Assembly (NCBI GenBank): GCA_009746045.1
Contig: RPFO01000213.1
Location: 4,009,179 to 4,073,178, forward strand
Length of the DNA stretch: 64,000 nt
Source: Mesostigma viride
Lineage: Eukaryota; Streptophyta; Mesostigmatophyceae; Mesostigmatales; Mesostigmataceae
Direction: 5' to 3'
The notes beneath the pieces were generated by a model, which was not told the DNA's origin, did not search any database, and saw nothing but the letters and a program-made list of their open reading frames with translations. Shown here piece by piece: positions 39,229 through 53,539 of the stretch (its first letter is position 1; each line of letters begins with the position of its first letter). Position numbers and translations under genes: made by a program.

Positions 39229-39333
39229 GGCTTCCGCTGCTTCCCTCTGCTCTTTCGCATTCTCCGCCAGCAACCTCGCCTTCTCCTCGTCCAACAATCC
39301 ACTAAGAATAAAATCCCCTCTATTGGACGCCAT
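39229..39333 (-). pseudogene. Putative first exon of the CACTA-like element's gene
   Basis: ATG at 39333 (minus) gives MASNRGDFILSGLLDEEKAR and LLAENAKEQREAAEA, then a GTGCGT donor at 39228. The start is about 500 bases inside the right inverted repeat, where an element promoter would be expected. Without the splice the frame stops six codons later. With 38742-38936, 38162-38626 and perhaps 28306-28540 it suggests one minus-strand gene spanning most of the element. Confidence 0.4.
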
Positions 39334-39784
39334 TCAGACGAACTTTGCTAGCGTCTTTTCACCGGCCCCAGCACACATAATCTATAGCCGCTTAATGACA
39401 ACGGCCGACAACGACAACTGCTGAATAGGCGAAAAAGGCTGATAACTACATTTTTATATTTCGCTGCATTTGCTAATAGACACGCACGTTCTCCCACTTC
39501 TCCATTACAATTTAATTATCCATCTGGCCGTGTACAGGCAAAGATCCCCGAAGTAACTTACTGAAACGTATCTTACAGCATCGGATCACTGGCACCTAAT
39601 CTACAGGTGGTAGATTACCAACCAAGACCCGTCGCGGTAATTTACTCTGTCGGTAATGTACTACCAAAGATGTGCAGTCGTAACGTTACTTTTACTTACG
39701 GCTAGTAAAATTACTACCTATCATCCTACGTAGTAATGATTACGGCGTTGGATCTCACGCCTCGGATCTAGGTAGTAAGATAAG

Positions 39785-39840
39785 ACCTCGTAATTTACGC
39801 CTCGGATGCTTTTTACCACCCTCGGACGAAAAGTATAGTG
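39785..39840 (-). repeat. Right 56-bp terminal inverted repeat
   Basis: Exact reverse complement of 27636-27691; ends CGAAAAGTATAGTG. Confidence 0.9.
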
Positions 39841-40919
39841 ACACACGCAGTATATAAAGAGAAAATAAGCTGACTTTTTATCCAGCCAACCTGTGGCTAG
39901 CTGCTCTGGTTATAGCATGACAAAGGCTATCATTTACTCAGTGGGAAAGGTGAAGAGACCATTGGAACAACCTACCTGACGCATGTGCCACCAAAGCATT
40001 GTGTCCCGCAAAATGCACACTGCCCCCTTTCTAACAAGCACGAGCCACTTTCAGTTCTTTATAGGAGACAGGTGCCAGCTCGTCAGTGTCTGGGGGAAAT
40101 GATGCCGCTGCTTAGGAAGACCGCGTGAATTTCCTCGAACACAACTGTCTATTAAGCAAAAGAAATTTCAGAGAAGCATGGAAATAAAAGCATTACACCT
40201 TCCCGACAGGTTGCGGGCCACGCGCTGCAGAAAGCCAGCCACGTCACAGACGAACTTGCTAAAAGACATCCAGGAATCCAGCGATGCAGCGCCAGGACCC
40301 GCAACTTCCTGGCAGCATCTGGCCGGAAAGAAGGCAAAAAGCTTACGCTCAATGAGATAAGAAAGCAGGAAAACGCTAGATTAAGACGTACCACAAGAAC
40401 GTACCATAACGGGCATCTTTTCGTGCCCAGGCGCACAAGAATTAAGGCCACCCTTTCATGGAGAGGTTGGGCGCGCATCGCGCAGGCCTAATGTTATCTT
40501 ACCGCAAAATGACGGGAAAGGTAAAGATAACAGCGGGAATTTTTACGGCTTTAGAAACGTCATTAAACTAGCTTTCCTTACGACCATCAAAACTGGCAGT
40601 TGCAATCGACAATCACACCGGCAGGCATCCATTATACTTTATTCATCCCAACAGAAATTCAGGCCGGACCCCCCCTGCCAATGGCAAAGAAAAAAAGCCG
40701 GCGACATTATAGATCGCAACCATCCTACCATAAATTAGAATCAGTAACTAATTTTCTCCAATAATCGAGCATTTTTTCTCCTTTCCGCGGGCCAGATTTG
40801 TCACGTTTCGTCTAAAAGCAGTCGCCATGGCCACTTCCGCAAGGGGTGCGCGCACCGTGCACCCACTTTTCACGGTACGGAGGGTACCGCGGAATTTTTT
40901 TGGCGCGGAAAATATTCGC
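39841..40919. other. No supported gene between CACTA-like end and ORF1 cluster
   Basis: Short open frames on both strands (for example 40152-40478 minus) lack recognisable motifs and codon regularity. The end of the stretch (about 40850-40920) is GC rich with a small GGCGCGG/CCGCGCC inverted motif. Confidence 0.5.
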
Positions 40920-40924
40920 CGCGC

Positions 40925-41012
40925 CGAGTCCCCTTAATTAATTAATTAATTAATTAATTAATTGGGAACACTTGTAACTCCGTTCAATGGGAGTATATGT
41001 AGCACATAGCCC
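40925..41012 (-). mobile_element. ORF1-type 3' end, minus, fused to copy C
   Basis: Read on the minus strand: GGGCTATGTGCTACATATAC, then CTCCCATTGAACGGAG and a TTAA tail. It has the same GGGCTATGTGCTACATATAC wording as the 3' ends of copies A and C but points the other way and joins plus-strand ORF1 coding sequence by about 41020, so the pair is a head-opposed chimera. Confidence 0.6.
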
Positions 41013-41019
41013 AGAGACG

Positions 41020-42318
41020 CCTTCTCACAGCACGTGTCGCCCATTGCTGCCAATGTGCGCACGCTGGCTGCCGAGCTCCCCACCATCCCCATGCACCGCC
41101 CTCCTCGCCTCCACCCCCCCCCCCCCCCTCCGCCTCCACCGATGCCATCACCGCGGCCCTTGCAGCTCCGTGACATCGACCAGCGTCTTCCGTAAGGACA
41201 ATGCCATCGCTATCGAGGTCCTGCAGAACACCGCAGGCCTCACCGCCCAGGCGGTGAAGGACATTGCCGCCAAGCCAGCCCCGGCTGGCCTGGCCGGCGA
41301 TGCTCCTCCCATCACCACCTGGGCGGACATGCTTAAGCAACACACCACCTCGACCACCACCTCCGCCGTCGCAGCCCAGCTCCAACGGCAGACGCTTGAC
41401 CTCCGCGAGGAGGCCGAGCTGGCCAAGCGCAGCCTCAACGTCATTGTCAAGAACCTCAAGATGGAGGAAGGTGAGAATTCCGAGAAGCTTGCGCGTGCTT
41501 TTGAGAGAGAAATCCTTGATCCGGCGCATGGGCCTTCCTGGTGAGATCCAGCTGGTCGCCCACCGCCTTCCCCGCGCGCGGGGTAAGGCAGGGGCGCCCC
41601 CGCTCCTTCTCACCTTTAAGACCCCGGCGGACAAGATTTCGTTTCTCAGACGCCGCAAGCGGCTCGAGAAGACTCTCTTCACCCTTGATGACGACTTGAC
41701 CCTGGCGCAGCAACAACGGCGACGGGAGCTATGGCCGACCTACCTCCAGCTCCGGCAGACCAAGGCGGGGCAGCCGGTGTACTGGAAGGGGGCGGCCATC
41801 TACGACGGCCACATGCAAGCCCTGGCAGGTGACCCCCGCGGCCCCAGCGACTCCAGACGCCCCAGCTTAGGGGAATACAGCAGTAGTAGTGTAGAATAGA
41901 TAGACCGTGGCCATGTACATGTACGCCTCCTAGAGGCACTATCCCAGCTATAAGCCACGCGCTTTATTTAATCATGTACATGTGTGCCTATGACGAGCCA
42001 CCCTCCAGATGATGCCTAGCTTTATTTGGTTATGTTGTGCCCATGCAGGGAGTAACTCTCTGCTGAGACGCCATGCCCTAGCTTTTTGTATAGCTATGCT
42101 GATCTTCCCCCCCATGACAGGCTCCCCCTTAGCTGGGCATAGCTTGAAGATCATGGGGATGCACGTGCCCTGGTGCACCTAGAGCAACCTTGGGTCCTTT
42201 ACATCCCCACCCTTGCAGGAAGTAGCTTAGGATGTATGATAGGCCATATGCCCCCTCTCAAGGGCTATGTGCTACATATACTCCCAACGGAGTTATGTTA
42301 CAATTCAATTCAATTCAA
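41020..42318 (+). mobile_element. ORF1-only retroelement, 5'-truncated copy C
   Basis: Starts inside the ORF1 coding region (the Ser/Thr-rich segment, here homopolymeric C) and continues with KDNAIAIEVLQNTAG, LDLREEAELAKRSLNVIVKN, RARGKAGAPPLLLTFKTP and QQRRRELWPTYLQLR through at least three frameshifts to a stop near 41899. The full 3'UTR follows, ending CTCCCAACGGAGTTATGTTA with an AATTC-unit tail (42300-42318). Protein wording is very close to intact copy B, so it is a recent relative. Confidence 0.8.
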
Positions 42319-42319
42319 T

Positions 42320-42430
42320 CGCCCGGCTGGCACAGGGGGCGGATGCTCAGGGCGGCTACGTTTAGGCTCTGGCGATGCAGAGGGCGAGGCGAGCCCGGAA
42401 GGGGGCTGGGCGACCACTAGAGCTTGGATA
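42320..42430 (-). mobile_element. Inverted ORF1 5'-coding fragment
   Basis: The minus strand encodes part of the N-terminal Ala/Pro-rich ORF1 segment (on the plus strand GGGCTGGGCGACCACTAGAG, as at 25765 in copy B). It is wedged between the tail of copy C and the 5' end of copy D. Confidence 0.6.
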
Positions 42431-42442
42431 GTGCTGACCGTC

Positions 42443-45400
42443 ACGAGCCACGAGCCACGAGGTAGCCATGGCTGTCGGCGCTCATAACTTTCACGTTTGA
42501 GCCCCGAATTCAGCTGTGAATATCACAATCGCTTCGTCTTTCTTAGACGCACATGCTGATATAATTTTCAGAAGCTATAACGCAATATATGACGAGCAAA
42601 CGCCCCTTGCCGCAACGCAGCCTGGCGGCTGCGCTCGGCAATGAAAGTCCGTCTGCAGCTTCGGCAGCAGATTCGCCCTCAAGCCCGGAAGGCAACGGTG
42701 ACACTAGTCGTGCACTGGTGGTTGCCCAGCCCCCTCACGGACTTGCCTCGCCCTCTGCATCGCCTGAGCCTAAACGCAGTCGCCCTGAAGATCCGCCCCC
42801 TGACGAGCCGGGCTGGAAAGAAATCGACTTTGACGCCAAATCAGCTGCCTGGTGGACACAAGGCCAAGCAGCTCCCATCCAGTTTATGAAAGCCGTGTTC
42901 TTCGGGACGCGCACCTCGCTTCTTGCCCTGTGCAAGCACTTTTACGTCCAAGGTCGCATCATTCCGCCTACCCGCGGTGATTTTTATCACCCGGATCACG
43001 TGTCCCGCTACTCCCGCCCCCGCCTTCAGCTCCTCGCCCTCTGCTGCCTCCTCGGGCGCTCTGTCGCCGAGATCTGGGCCCCCCCCTCCACCTCCGAAAT
43101 TCGCTCCATCATTCACAAGGCCATATCGAACAGCACGTGACACCCCTGGCCGCAGATGTGGCGGCCATGGGCGGCACGCTGGCTGCCGAGCTTCCCCTCC
43201 TCTCCTCCACCACCACCGCCACCTCCAAGCTCCTCGCCTCCACCTCCACCACAACCGACGCCCTCACCGCCCAGCTCCTCGCCATCGACAAGCGCCTGCA
43301 GGACAATGCCATAGCCATCGAATGCTTGCAGAACACCGCCGGCATCACTGCCCAGGCGGTGAAGGACATCGCCGCTCGGCCAGCCCCTGCTGGCCCTGCC
43401 GGCGATGCTCCTCCCGGCATCCCGTCGGACCTGGGCGGACATGCTTAAGCAGCACGCCACCTCCACCACCTCCGCCGTCGCCGCCCAGCTTAAGCAGCAG
43501 ACGCTGGACCTCCGCGAGGAGGCCGAGCTCGCCAAGCGCAGCCTTAACGTCATAGTCAAGCACTTCGACCCGCTGCAGGACGAGACCTCCGAGACCCTTG
43601 CCCTGGCGTTTGAGAACAAAATCCTTGTCCCCATGGCTATCACTGGTAAGGGCAAGCCGCGGGGGGTGACCCGCCTTCCCCGCTCGCGGGGTAAGGCCGG
43701 CCCCTCCCCCTTGCTCCTCACCTTTGACACCATGGTGGATAAGATGGAGTTCCTCAAGTGTCGCAAGCGGCTTGGGGGGACCGCCTACACGCTGGACGAC
43801 GACTTGACCTTGACGCAGCAACAACGGCGACGGGAGCTATGGCCGACCTACCTCCAGCTTCGGCAGAAGGCGGGGCAGAAGCCGGTCTACTGGAAGGGGG
43901 CGGACATCTACGTCGCCCACAAGCCCTGGCAGGCGACCCCTGCCGCCCATGCAGCCACCCCAGCCACCCCAGCTGCCTAGTGTCCATCTTCCCAGTAAAA
44001 GTCCTAAATTTAGGACCAAGTGGAATTAAAAAATATATATGCAAACATTAAAATTTGACCCTGGCATTCGTGCCCATGACAGATAACACACTTTTTTAGT
44101 TTCTATCAAAAACCTGGGGTCAAATAATTACATTTAGTGCATGAATGGGCCCTGCCACCTGCCAGACCTCAAAGCGCGAATTTGGCCAAAATGTGGGTTT
44201 TAGGACCATTAGGACCAATTATTGTCAACGCATGACCATGCTATCCACACGGTCCCTTGAGCATCTTACAAGCGCTAGGGGACCCTACGAGGCCTTGGGA
44301 TGGCGGGGCAGCGTATAACAAGGCCATACCCTGCTGTGGCTGCCTCTATATATACGCGTGATTAACGGTGTCACAGATGGTGCAGGTAATGCAATATAGG
44401 GTTGCATGGTTGCTGAGGTTGCCCGGCTTGAACATGGCCCACCCCTTGCGGTAAACTTTCTCTAAGCATATGCCAAACCTTCTTTGACATCACGGACATG
44501 CTGGCCACCACCCAGCGATGAAAAAACATTGCATTTGCATTGCAACTAACACATGAATGCAGCCAAATCAAGTTACAAAACAACGTTGTGCTAACATGCA
44601 ACGCTTTGTGAGCGAATTCAGGGTGCATGTAACACGTAAACCATACTGTATATACTGTCTGAGAACACCCTGAACGACTGCAGGCCATAGGACCATGGTT
44701 TATAACTAACACATGAGTAAAACTGCTCTTACGCATGTGTGTTTTAGCTGCAGCGGACGACGAAGATAGAGACGTAAAAAATTGTATGACGTAAACCAAC
44801 TATGTGTGACAGTTATGTGCACAGAGAGCGTCCCCTCTTTTTAGGCATAGCTGGCTGACTCAAAACACCACGACAGCGTTGCCAGTTACACTCATGATCT
44901 AGGACAACCCGGCACTTACCTGCTACTTACGTCGCCTCATTCCAGATGGTTGCAAAAAAGTCGCTGAAATCCGCAGCGAGGTCAGCTTTCCGAGAGCTGA
45001 GCGCACCAAAGCTGGCCAACCGGTTCGACAATGATATAAACCACGCTTGTGCTGCGTTCTAGGTCCAAGAAATACCGAAAGTGAAGACCTATAAGGTGCG
45101 CTCGCTGCCCAGCCTGAACGTCCCTAAAACATGGTCGACAATGGAAATCGAGCAAGAATATCACGGCCCAGGCGCTCCCATGTCAAATACTCCGTTTCTA
45201 AACTCCAGACTATAATAAAAATCGTCCACAAAAATTTCCTGGCTTGATTCGCACCACCATTGCTAATACACTAACATGTTTGTGCCAAAATCGACCCTCC
45301 GCGAGCAGGCGATCTGCGACCCATTTGTGTTGTGCCGCTGTGATACAGCGCTACACATAAAAACTTGCGCAGAAAATATTCACAGCCTTTAAGCATAACT

Positions 45401-46193
45401 AACAACCTTTCGTTTTTGCTACTGGGCGCCCGAAATGATAAACGCACGTGAAAACGCCGGCCACCATTGTCAGGTCGCCATATCCACCTCACTTCATTCC
45501 CGCACCCACTTTTTCGCTCCAAAATCGGTTATATTTTTGGTCGAGGTACCTACTTTCCCGCCATTATACCCGGTACCCGGGTACGGAATCCGGGTACCAT
45601 GTGCCGGTACCACGGGTCGGGTACATCATGCCGGGTACGGTCCACATGGGGTACGGTCCATATAGTGACCCCCCCCCCCCGGTACCTCGGTTATAGTGAC
45701 CACTAGGACGATTTAGGACAAAGTCCTAAATTTAGGACCGTGGGATGATTAACTCTAGGGAATATATAGCAGTAGTGTAGCCTAGAAAGCTTAGTGACGT
45801 GGCCATGTATGCCTACGTGACGGGCCCACACCCGCCCTTGCAATAGCCGTAGCAATTTCGAGTCATGCTTTGCCCATGCAGGGAGGTACTCTCTGCTGAG
45901 AGGCCATGTGTACCCCAGCTATAGCCTAGCCACATACCTTCCACCCCATATGTCATGCAGGCCTTCTAGGCCCTCTCCTCAAGCCCCCCCTGGGTGCCTG
46001 TGCTTGTTTAGGAGGCATGAACCACCATGGAGGTGCAGGTGCACCTAGTGCACCCAGAGCAGGTGATAGTAATTGTACATCCTACACCTGCAGGTTGTCG
46101 CCCTGACTGTATTACAAACCCACAGATGCCCCTTTCTCAGGGCTATGTGTTACATATGCTCCCCACGGAGCTATGATTTTAATTAATTAATTA
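42443..46193 (+). mobile_element. ORF1-only retroelement copy D, split by a 1.7-kb insertion
   Basis: The GAGCCAC 5' end and leader precede ATG 42589. The reading frame runs MTSKRPLPQRSLAAALGNES, then shifts near 43110 and 43430 before ending at stop 43980 (QQRRRELWPTYLQLR, KPVYWKGADIYVAHKPW). The remaining 3'UTR is found only after 45745 (GCAGTAGTGTAGCCTAGAAA, then GCAGGGAGGTACTCTCTGCT) and ends with GCTCCCCACGGAGCTATG and a TTAA tail at 46193. The element is otherwise full length. Its protein is the most diverged of the four (AITGKGKPRGVTRLPRSRGK). Confidence 0.75.
43999..45740. mobile_element. Insertion with palindromic ends inside copy D
   Basis: Both edges carry the perfect palindrome GTCCTAAATTTAGGAC (about 44000 and 45721), and TTAGGACCA-type motifs recur just inside (44194-44213, 45700-45712). 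The interior has short open frames (44371-44799 and 44982-45164, minus) but no recognised domain, and a GGGTACGG-rich repeat at 45560-45660. A non-autonomous DNA transposon is likely; the superfamily is unknown. Confidence 0.5.
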
Positions 46194-46195
46194 AT

Positions 46196-46465
46196 TGGAT
46201 AGTGGCGCCGCTGCCTTCGGGGCCGGTGGGCGAAGCTGCAGCCGGAGCTGCAGACGTATTTTCATTGCCGAGCGCAGCCGCCAGGCTGCGTTGCGTCGAG
46301 AGGCGTTTGCTCATCGTATATTGCGTAATAGTTGCGGGAAATTATATCAGCATGTGCGTCGTAGAAAGACGCGTCGAATGTGATGTTCACCGCTAAATTC
46401 GGTGCTCAAACGTGAAAGTTATGAGCTCCGCCTTCAGCCATGGCTATCTCGTGGCTCGTGGCTCG
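46196..46465 (-). mobile_element. Inverted ORF1 5' end fragment
   Basis: The minus strand carries the leader, the start codon near 46313 and the first ORF1 codons (MSKRLSTQRSLAAALGNENT), ending abruptly at the TTAA tail of copy D. It has the same orientation and position relative to a tail as 42320-42430. Confidence 0.75.
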
Positions 46466-46549
46466 GACTATCCGATGATTCAAGCTAGGGCTATAGATGG
46501 GGACCATGGTAGCTCGAGTTTGCCGTTATCTTTTCCGCGTTTACTATAT

Positions 46550-46840
46550 ATTCTGATTTGGCACGCCGCAAAGGTGAAAACCATTTGCGTTCAGTGCCGG
46601 TCCGCGGAAAACGCGGAAAAACGCGATCTGCAAATGAATCCAGGCCGGAATCGAACTGGGGACCTCTCGCACCAATTTTGCTGACTATAGGACGGACGTC
46701 TCCGGATCCTAAGGCATCGCCAACTGACACCTACAGGACCATCCGCAATAGTTCTCCTTTCCGGGGAGTGATGCAAGCCTTTCGGATATGGCACTAGATG
46801 AATCATTCGAGATCTGTGTGTAGGAGCACTACACACGTGT
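46550..46840 (-). repeat. SINE copy, related to 35322-36118
   Basis: Shares GCAAAGGTGAAAACC, CCGGAATCGAACTGGGGACC, TGACTATAGGACGGACGTCT and GGGGAGTGATGCAAGCCTTT with the SINE dimer, including tRNA-like A- and B-box segments on the minus strand. It ends at AGCACTACACACGTGTC and lacks the outer third of the 398-bp unit. A fragment with GGACCATGGTAGCTCGAG from the dispersed motif lies just left of it (46499). Confidence 0.7.
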
Positions 46841-46899
46841 CACTATATATGCTTATCTCGTTTGAAAAAAAAATCCATTAATAGTTACAAATATCGTCT

Positions 46900-47030
46900 G
46901 CATCATGCCCCGACCATAGAGTGGTTCGTATCTAGGTGGCTTCGCTCACCTCCATCCACCACGCATTAAGGGAATACGTGCTACATGATCTCCCCACGGA
47001 GTCATGAATGTTATAATTTAGTTAAACTAC
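46900..47030 (+). mobile_element. LINE 3'-terminal fragment, plus
   Basis: CTCCATCCACCACGCATTAA, GGGAATACGTGCTACATGAT and CTCCCCACGGAGTCATG, with an AT-rich tail, match the LINE 3'UTR at 21190-21290. There is no coding part. Confidence 0.6.
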
Positions 47031-47104
47031 ATTTTAATCTAGGTGGCACACATGTACAAATATTCGATCCGAATTCATCCATAAGGAATTTCATGTAAAT
47101 TATA

Positions 47105-47180
47105 TCTCGCCCAATGGCTCGAGCTACCACGGTCCGGATTCTCCCGATTTCTGGCCTTCGCTGGTTATCTCCTTGATATC
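47105..47180 (-). repeat. Dispersed motif copy, minus
   Basis: GGCTCGAGCTACCACGGTCC through CTGGTTATCTCCTTGATATC is the reverse complement of the 1241-1365 core, with a few substitutions. Confidence 0.65.
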
Positions 47181-47877
47181 TCGCCCAATTTCGTGAGTTG
47201 CCGACCGTAACTCACTAGCCCAAATATGCCCGACAATGAATTAAGCATTACACTATTGGGGCTTTTTTGGGCCAACCAGAAGTGCAGAGCAACTCCGCGC
47301 AGGGGCTACAGGTCCAGAGTTCTAGCACTGTGTATAGGTGGCACACACAAAAGCAAATATACACAGAAATCACTCATCCAATTACATGGATGTCAAGCAG
47401 ATTTGTGTTACCGACTCCACAGGCACCACCTGACAAGTGCAGGCTTTCCCAGCGTGCAGTGGATTTCTCAACATCCTTTGGACTTCGCTTGAGTGGTCCA
47501 GGTTAAAATTCAAGGCATTCTGGGCACTTCTAGGGGCGGCCAAAAAAGCTGACCACCACGTGCACAGCCTGGCTGGTTGACTCATTGGGTTCATGGTCAC
47601 TCTACCACCACACTACAGCACAGTCAAGCCTAGCTGCTTGTCTCATGATACTTACAACCCCAGTAGGCAGTCTCCCTTTTTACAATTACAGGTTGCCATA
47701 AGCCTCTATGGCCTTATTCCATGCCCTCCTATCACCATACTACTCGCCAGATTTCTGGCCTGAGCTGGTTGCCTTCTGGAAAATATAATTTGGTTACCTC
47801 ACAGATACTAGAGCTTCCATGGTCCAGACCTTGCAGACGTCACGCCTGCCCTGGTTGTCTCACTGGTAGCATGGTCT
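47181..47877. other. Gap 3' of the ZCCHC10-like gene
   Basis: No gene is supported. Short motifs related to the dispersed repeat recur (GATTTCTGGCCTGAGCTGGT at 47749, CCTGCCCTGGTTGTCTCACT at 47845). On the minus strand TGTAATTGTAA near 47690 is a plausible poly(A) signal for the gene at 47878-48504. Confidence 0.4.
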
Positions 47878-48504
47878 CTAATCACGACTGCTGTCGCTGT
47901 CACTCTCGCTGCTGCTTCTCTCCTTCCTCGCCTTCTTCTCCTTCTTCCGCCGCCGTTTCTCCTCCTTCCTCCGCGCCCTCTCCTCCTTGTCTTCTTTGCG
48001 CCTCTTCTTCTCCTTCCTCCGCTTCTTCTCGTCTTCGTCTCTGGAATCATCGTGGTGCCGCTTCTTCTTGTCTTTCTTGCCTTCATCTTTATCCTTGGTA
48101 CTGCCCTCTGGGCCTTTCTGCCCCGTGAACTCCGACCAGTTGCCTGCAGGCATCTGTGGCGGTGGACCCGGCTGCCCTTTGCACTCATATGTCCAGTGAC
48201 CACCTTGACCACACCTCTGACACTGCTTGTCCTTGCCGGCATCGCCAGCGGCCAGGTTTCTCCGAGCGGACGGTGGCAACTTCCCCAGCGTCGGCGGCTT
48301 CTCTGTGCTGTGCAGATACATCAGGCGCTTCGCGTCCTTGCGCTCTTGCCACCTGCTCGAGCCTTCTTCTTTTTGGCCGTAGGCGTTCACCTGAGGACCG
48401 GCTCTGCTTTCGGGCCGAATTCGAGCATCTGCCTTCTCCCGAGCTTGCTTTAGCTGCTCCTGGATCCGCGCGGCACGCTGCTCTAACGTCGCCGTGCCCG
48501 ACAT
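47878..48504 (-). CDS. ZCCHC10-like zinc-knuckle protein, single exon
   Basis: 208 aa from ATG 48504 (MSGTATLEQRAARIQEQLKQ) to a stop at 47878. A single CCHC knuckle sits at C95, C98, H103 and C108 (CQRCGQGGHWTYECKG). The GHWTYEC wording is characteristic of the ZCCHC10 family. The N-terminal 60 residues form a charged helix. After about residue 135 the protein is almost entirely Lys/Arg/Glu/Asp and ends in an acidic Ser run (SSSESDSDSSRD), typical of nuclear RNA-processing proteins. The family has no well-defined biochemical role; RNA binding is inferred from the knuckle. The gene is intronless, unlike LUC7 and La. A retrocopy is therefore possible, though the frame is intact. Confidence 0.8.
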   Translation of the reverse strand: MSGTATLEQRAARIQEQLKQAREKADARIRPESRAGPQVNAYGQKEEGSSRWQERKDAKRLMYLHSTEKPPTLGKLPPSARRNLAAGDAGKDKQCQRCGQGGHWTYECKGQPGPPPQMPAGNWSEFTGQKGPEGSTKDKDEGKKDKKKRHHDDSRDEDEKKRRKEKKRRKEDKEERARRKEEKRRRKKEKKARKERSSSESDSDSSRD

Positions 48505-48609
48505 TCGGAAGCTGCTTGGGAAAGAAGACGGGATCTATACCTCTCCGCAACTCGACCTTTTGATTTGAGGGCAAGGAATAAATATAATGTTAGATGTTTC
48601 CTCACAGGA

Positions 48610-48690
48610 TATGATATAATGGCAAGGCCGGGAATCGAGTCTGCATCAGCCTGCCTGATAAAAAAATCAGCCTAGGTTGCTAAGTCACAG
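48610..48690 (-). repeat. tRNA-like B-box sequence upstream of the ZCCHC10-like gene
   Basis: The minus strand reads GGGGCTGCTGTGACTTAGCA, CCTAGGCTGATTTTTTTATC and GACTCGATTCCCGGCC. A CTGAT...ATCAG stem with a T-rich loop and a TCGATTCC B-box-like end resemble a tRNA, but the A box is poor and the arms do not pair well. It is probably a tRNA pseudogene or SINE head, not a functional tRNA. Confidence 0.3.
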
Positions 48691-49649
48691 CAGCCCCGTC
48701 CTTCTTTCCTTCCCAAATTAATTACCCGAGCCAGCATAGTGATTTTTTCAAGGTAGCACCCTGGGCACGTTTTCAGGAAAAGGGTTAGGTCCCATCGTTT
48801 TTTTCAATTGAAGTAGGCATCGCTCGGCGCCGCGGCTATTTCATACCGGCCATATATCTTGCATCCTGCCATCACGAGACGTGCTCAAGCCTAGAAACCG
48901 GCAAAAATTTTTATGCTCGTAACCGGTCTTATATCATGCCCACCATGTATATCAAGCTGGTCCATGTCTCTATGATTTCATGAAAAGCTCGAGCGATTAA
49001 CGACCAGCATGACTGGCTATCACACGAGAAATAGGATTCTACGGATCACTCGCGAGGCGCGAGCAAAGTCAGCCAATACTAATAGAAGAACTGAGCCCGC
49101 GGAGGTTATTTTACCTTGCGACCGCGGTTTTGCCTCGGTGCAGTCGAGTCTAATTAGCAGCCTGTAGCAGCCGGTTCGTCGATTGGTCGACGAGGTTCGC
49201 GCACGCTTCCGCGACACCGAGTCAGCACGCCGGAAATACGGACACGTGGCAAAAATCATTTCTGTGGGTGCTACACCGTATGTCTGGGTAACCCCAAGTT
49301 CAATAAAGTAACGAGTTTTTGTAAACATCAGACACTGATTTCTTCAGACGATGCACAAGGCTGGGCGCGGCGCAGCGTGCGCAAGGCTGGCGTGCGCAAG
49401 GCTGGGGAGTGCGCGAGGCTGGGAGTGCGCAAGGCTGGGCGCGGCGCGACTTGACAGCTACCCACTGGTGCGGCGTAAAACTCCAACCGACGTAAAAGTG
49501 TGGCTTGCAAAAGGCGCCAAATTTTGAGCAAGCAGGACTTGGGTCAAATTCGCCGATGCGACCTCTGGTGATCATGGCCGCAACTAGCCGACTGCAATCC
49601 TCGTGAAGAACGTCGCGGCTTGCGATTTCATTTCATAGGCACTATCATC
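48691..49649. other. Gap between the ZCCHC10-like gene and the five-exon gene
   Basis: No gene is supported. A short tandem repeat of TGCGCAAGGCTGGG type lies at about 49372-49445; its reverse complement recurs at 63140-63212 just before the LTR. CAATAAAGTAACG near 49303 is weakly similar to the LTR poly(A) area at 63597. Confidence 0.4.
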
Positions 49650-53416
<3,767 letters not shown>

Positions 53417-53539
53417 TGAAAGGCAGTGATGGCTCGTTTTTTTATGGATTTGACCAAGCAAATTTTTTTCGCATTACTATGAGCCTAACTCCTGAACCTC
53501 GTGCTAGTGTAAAGGTGTTACGCGACTCGATCATTCTGT

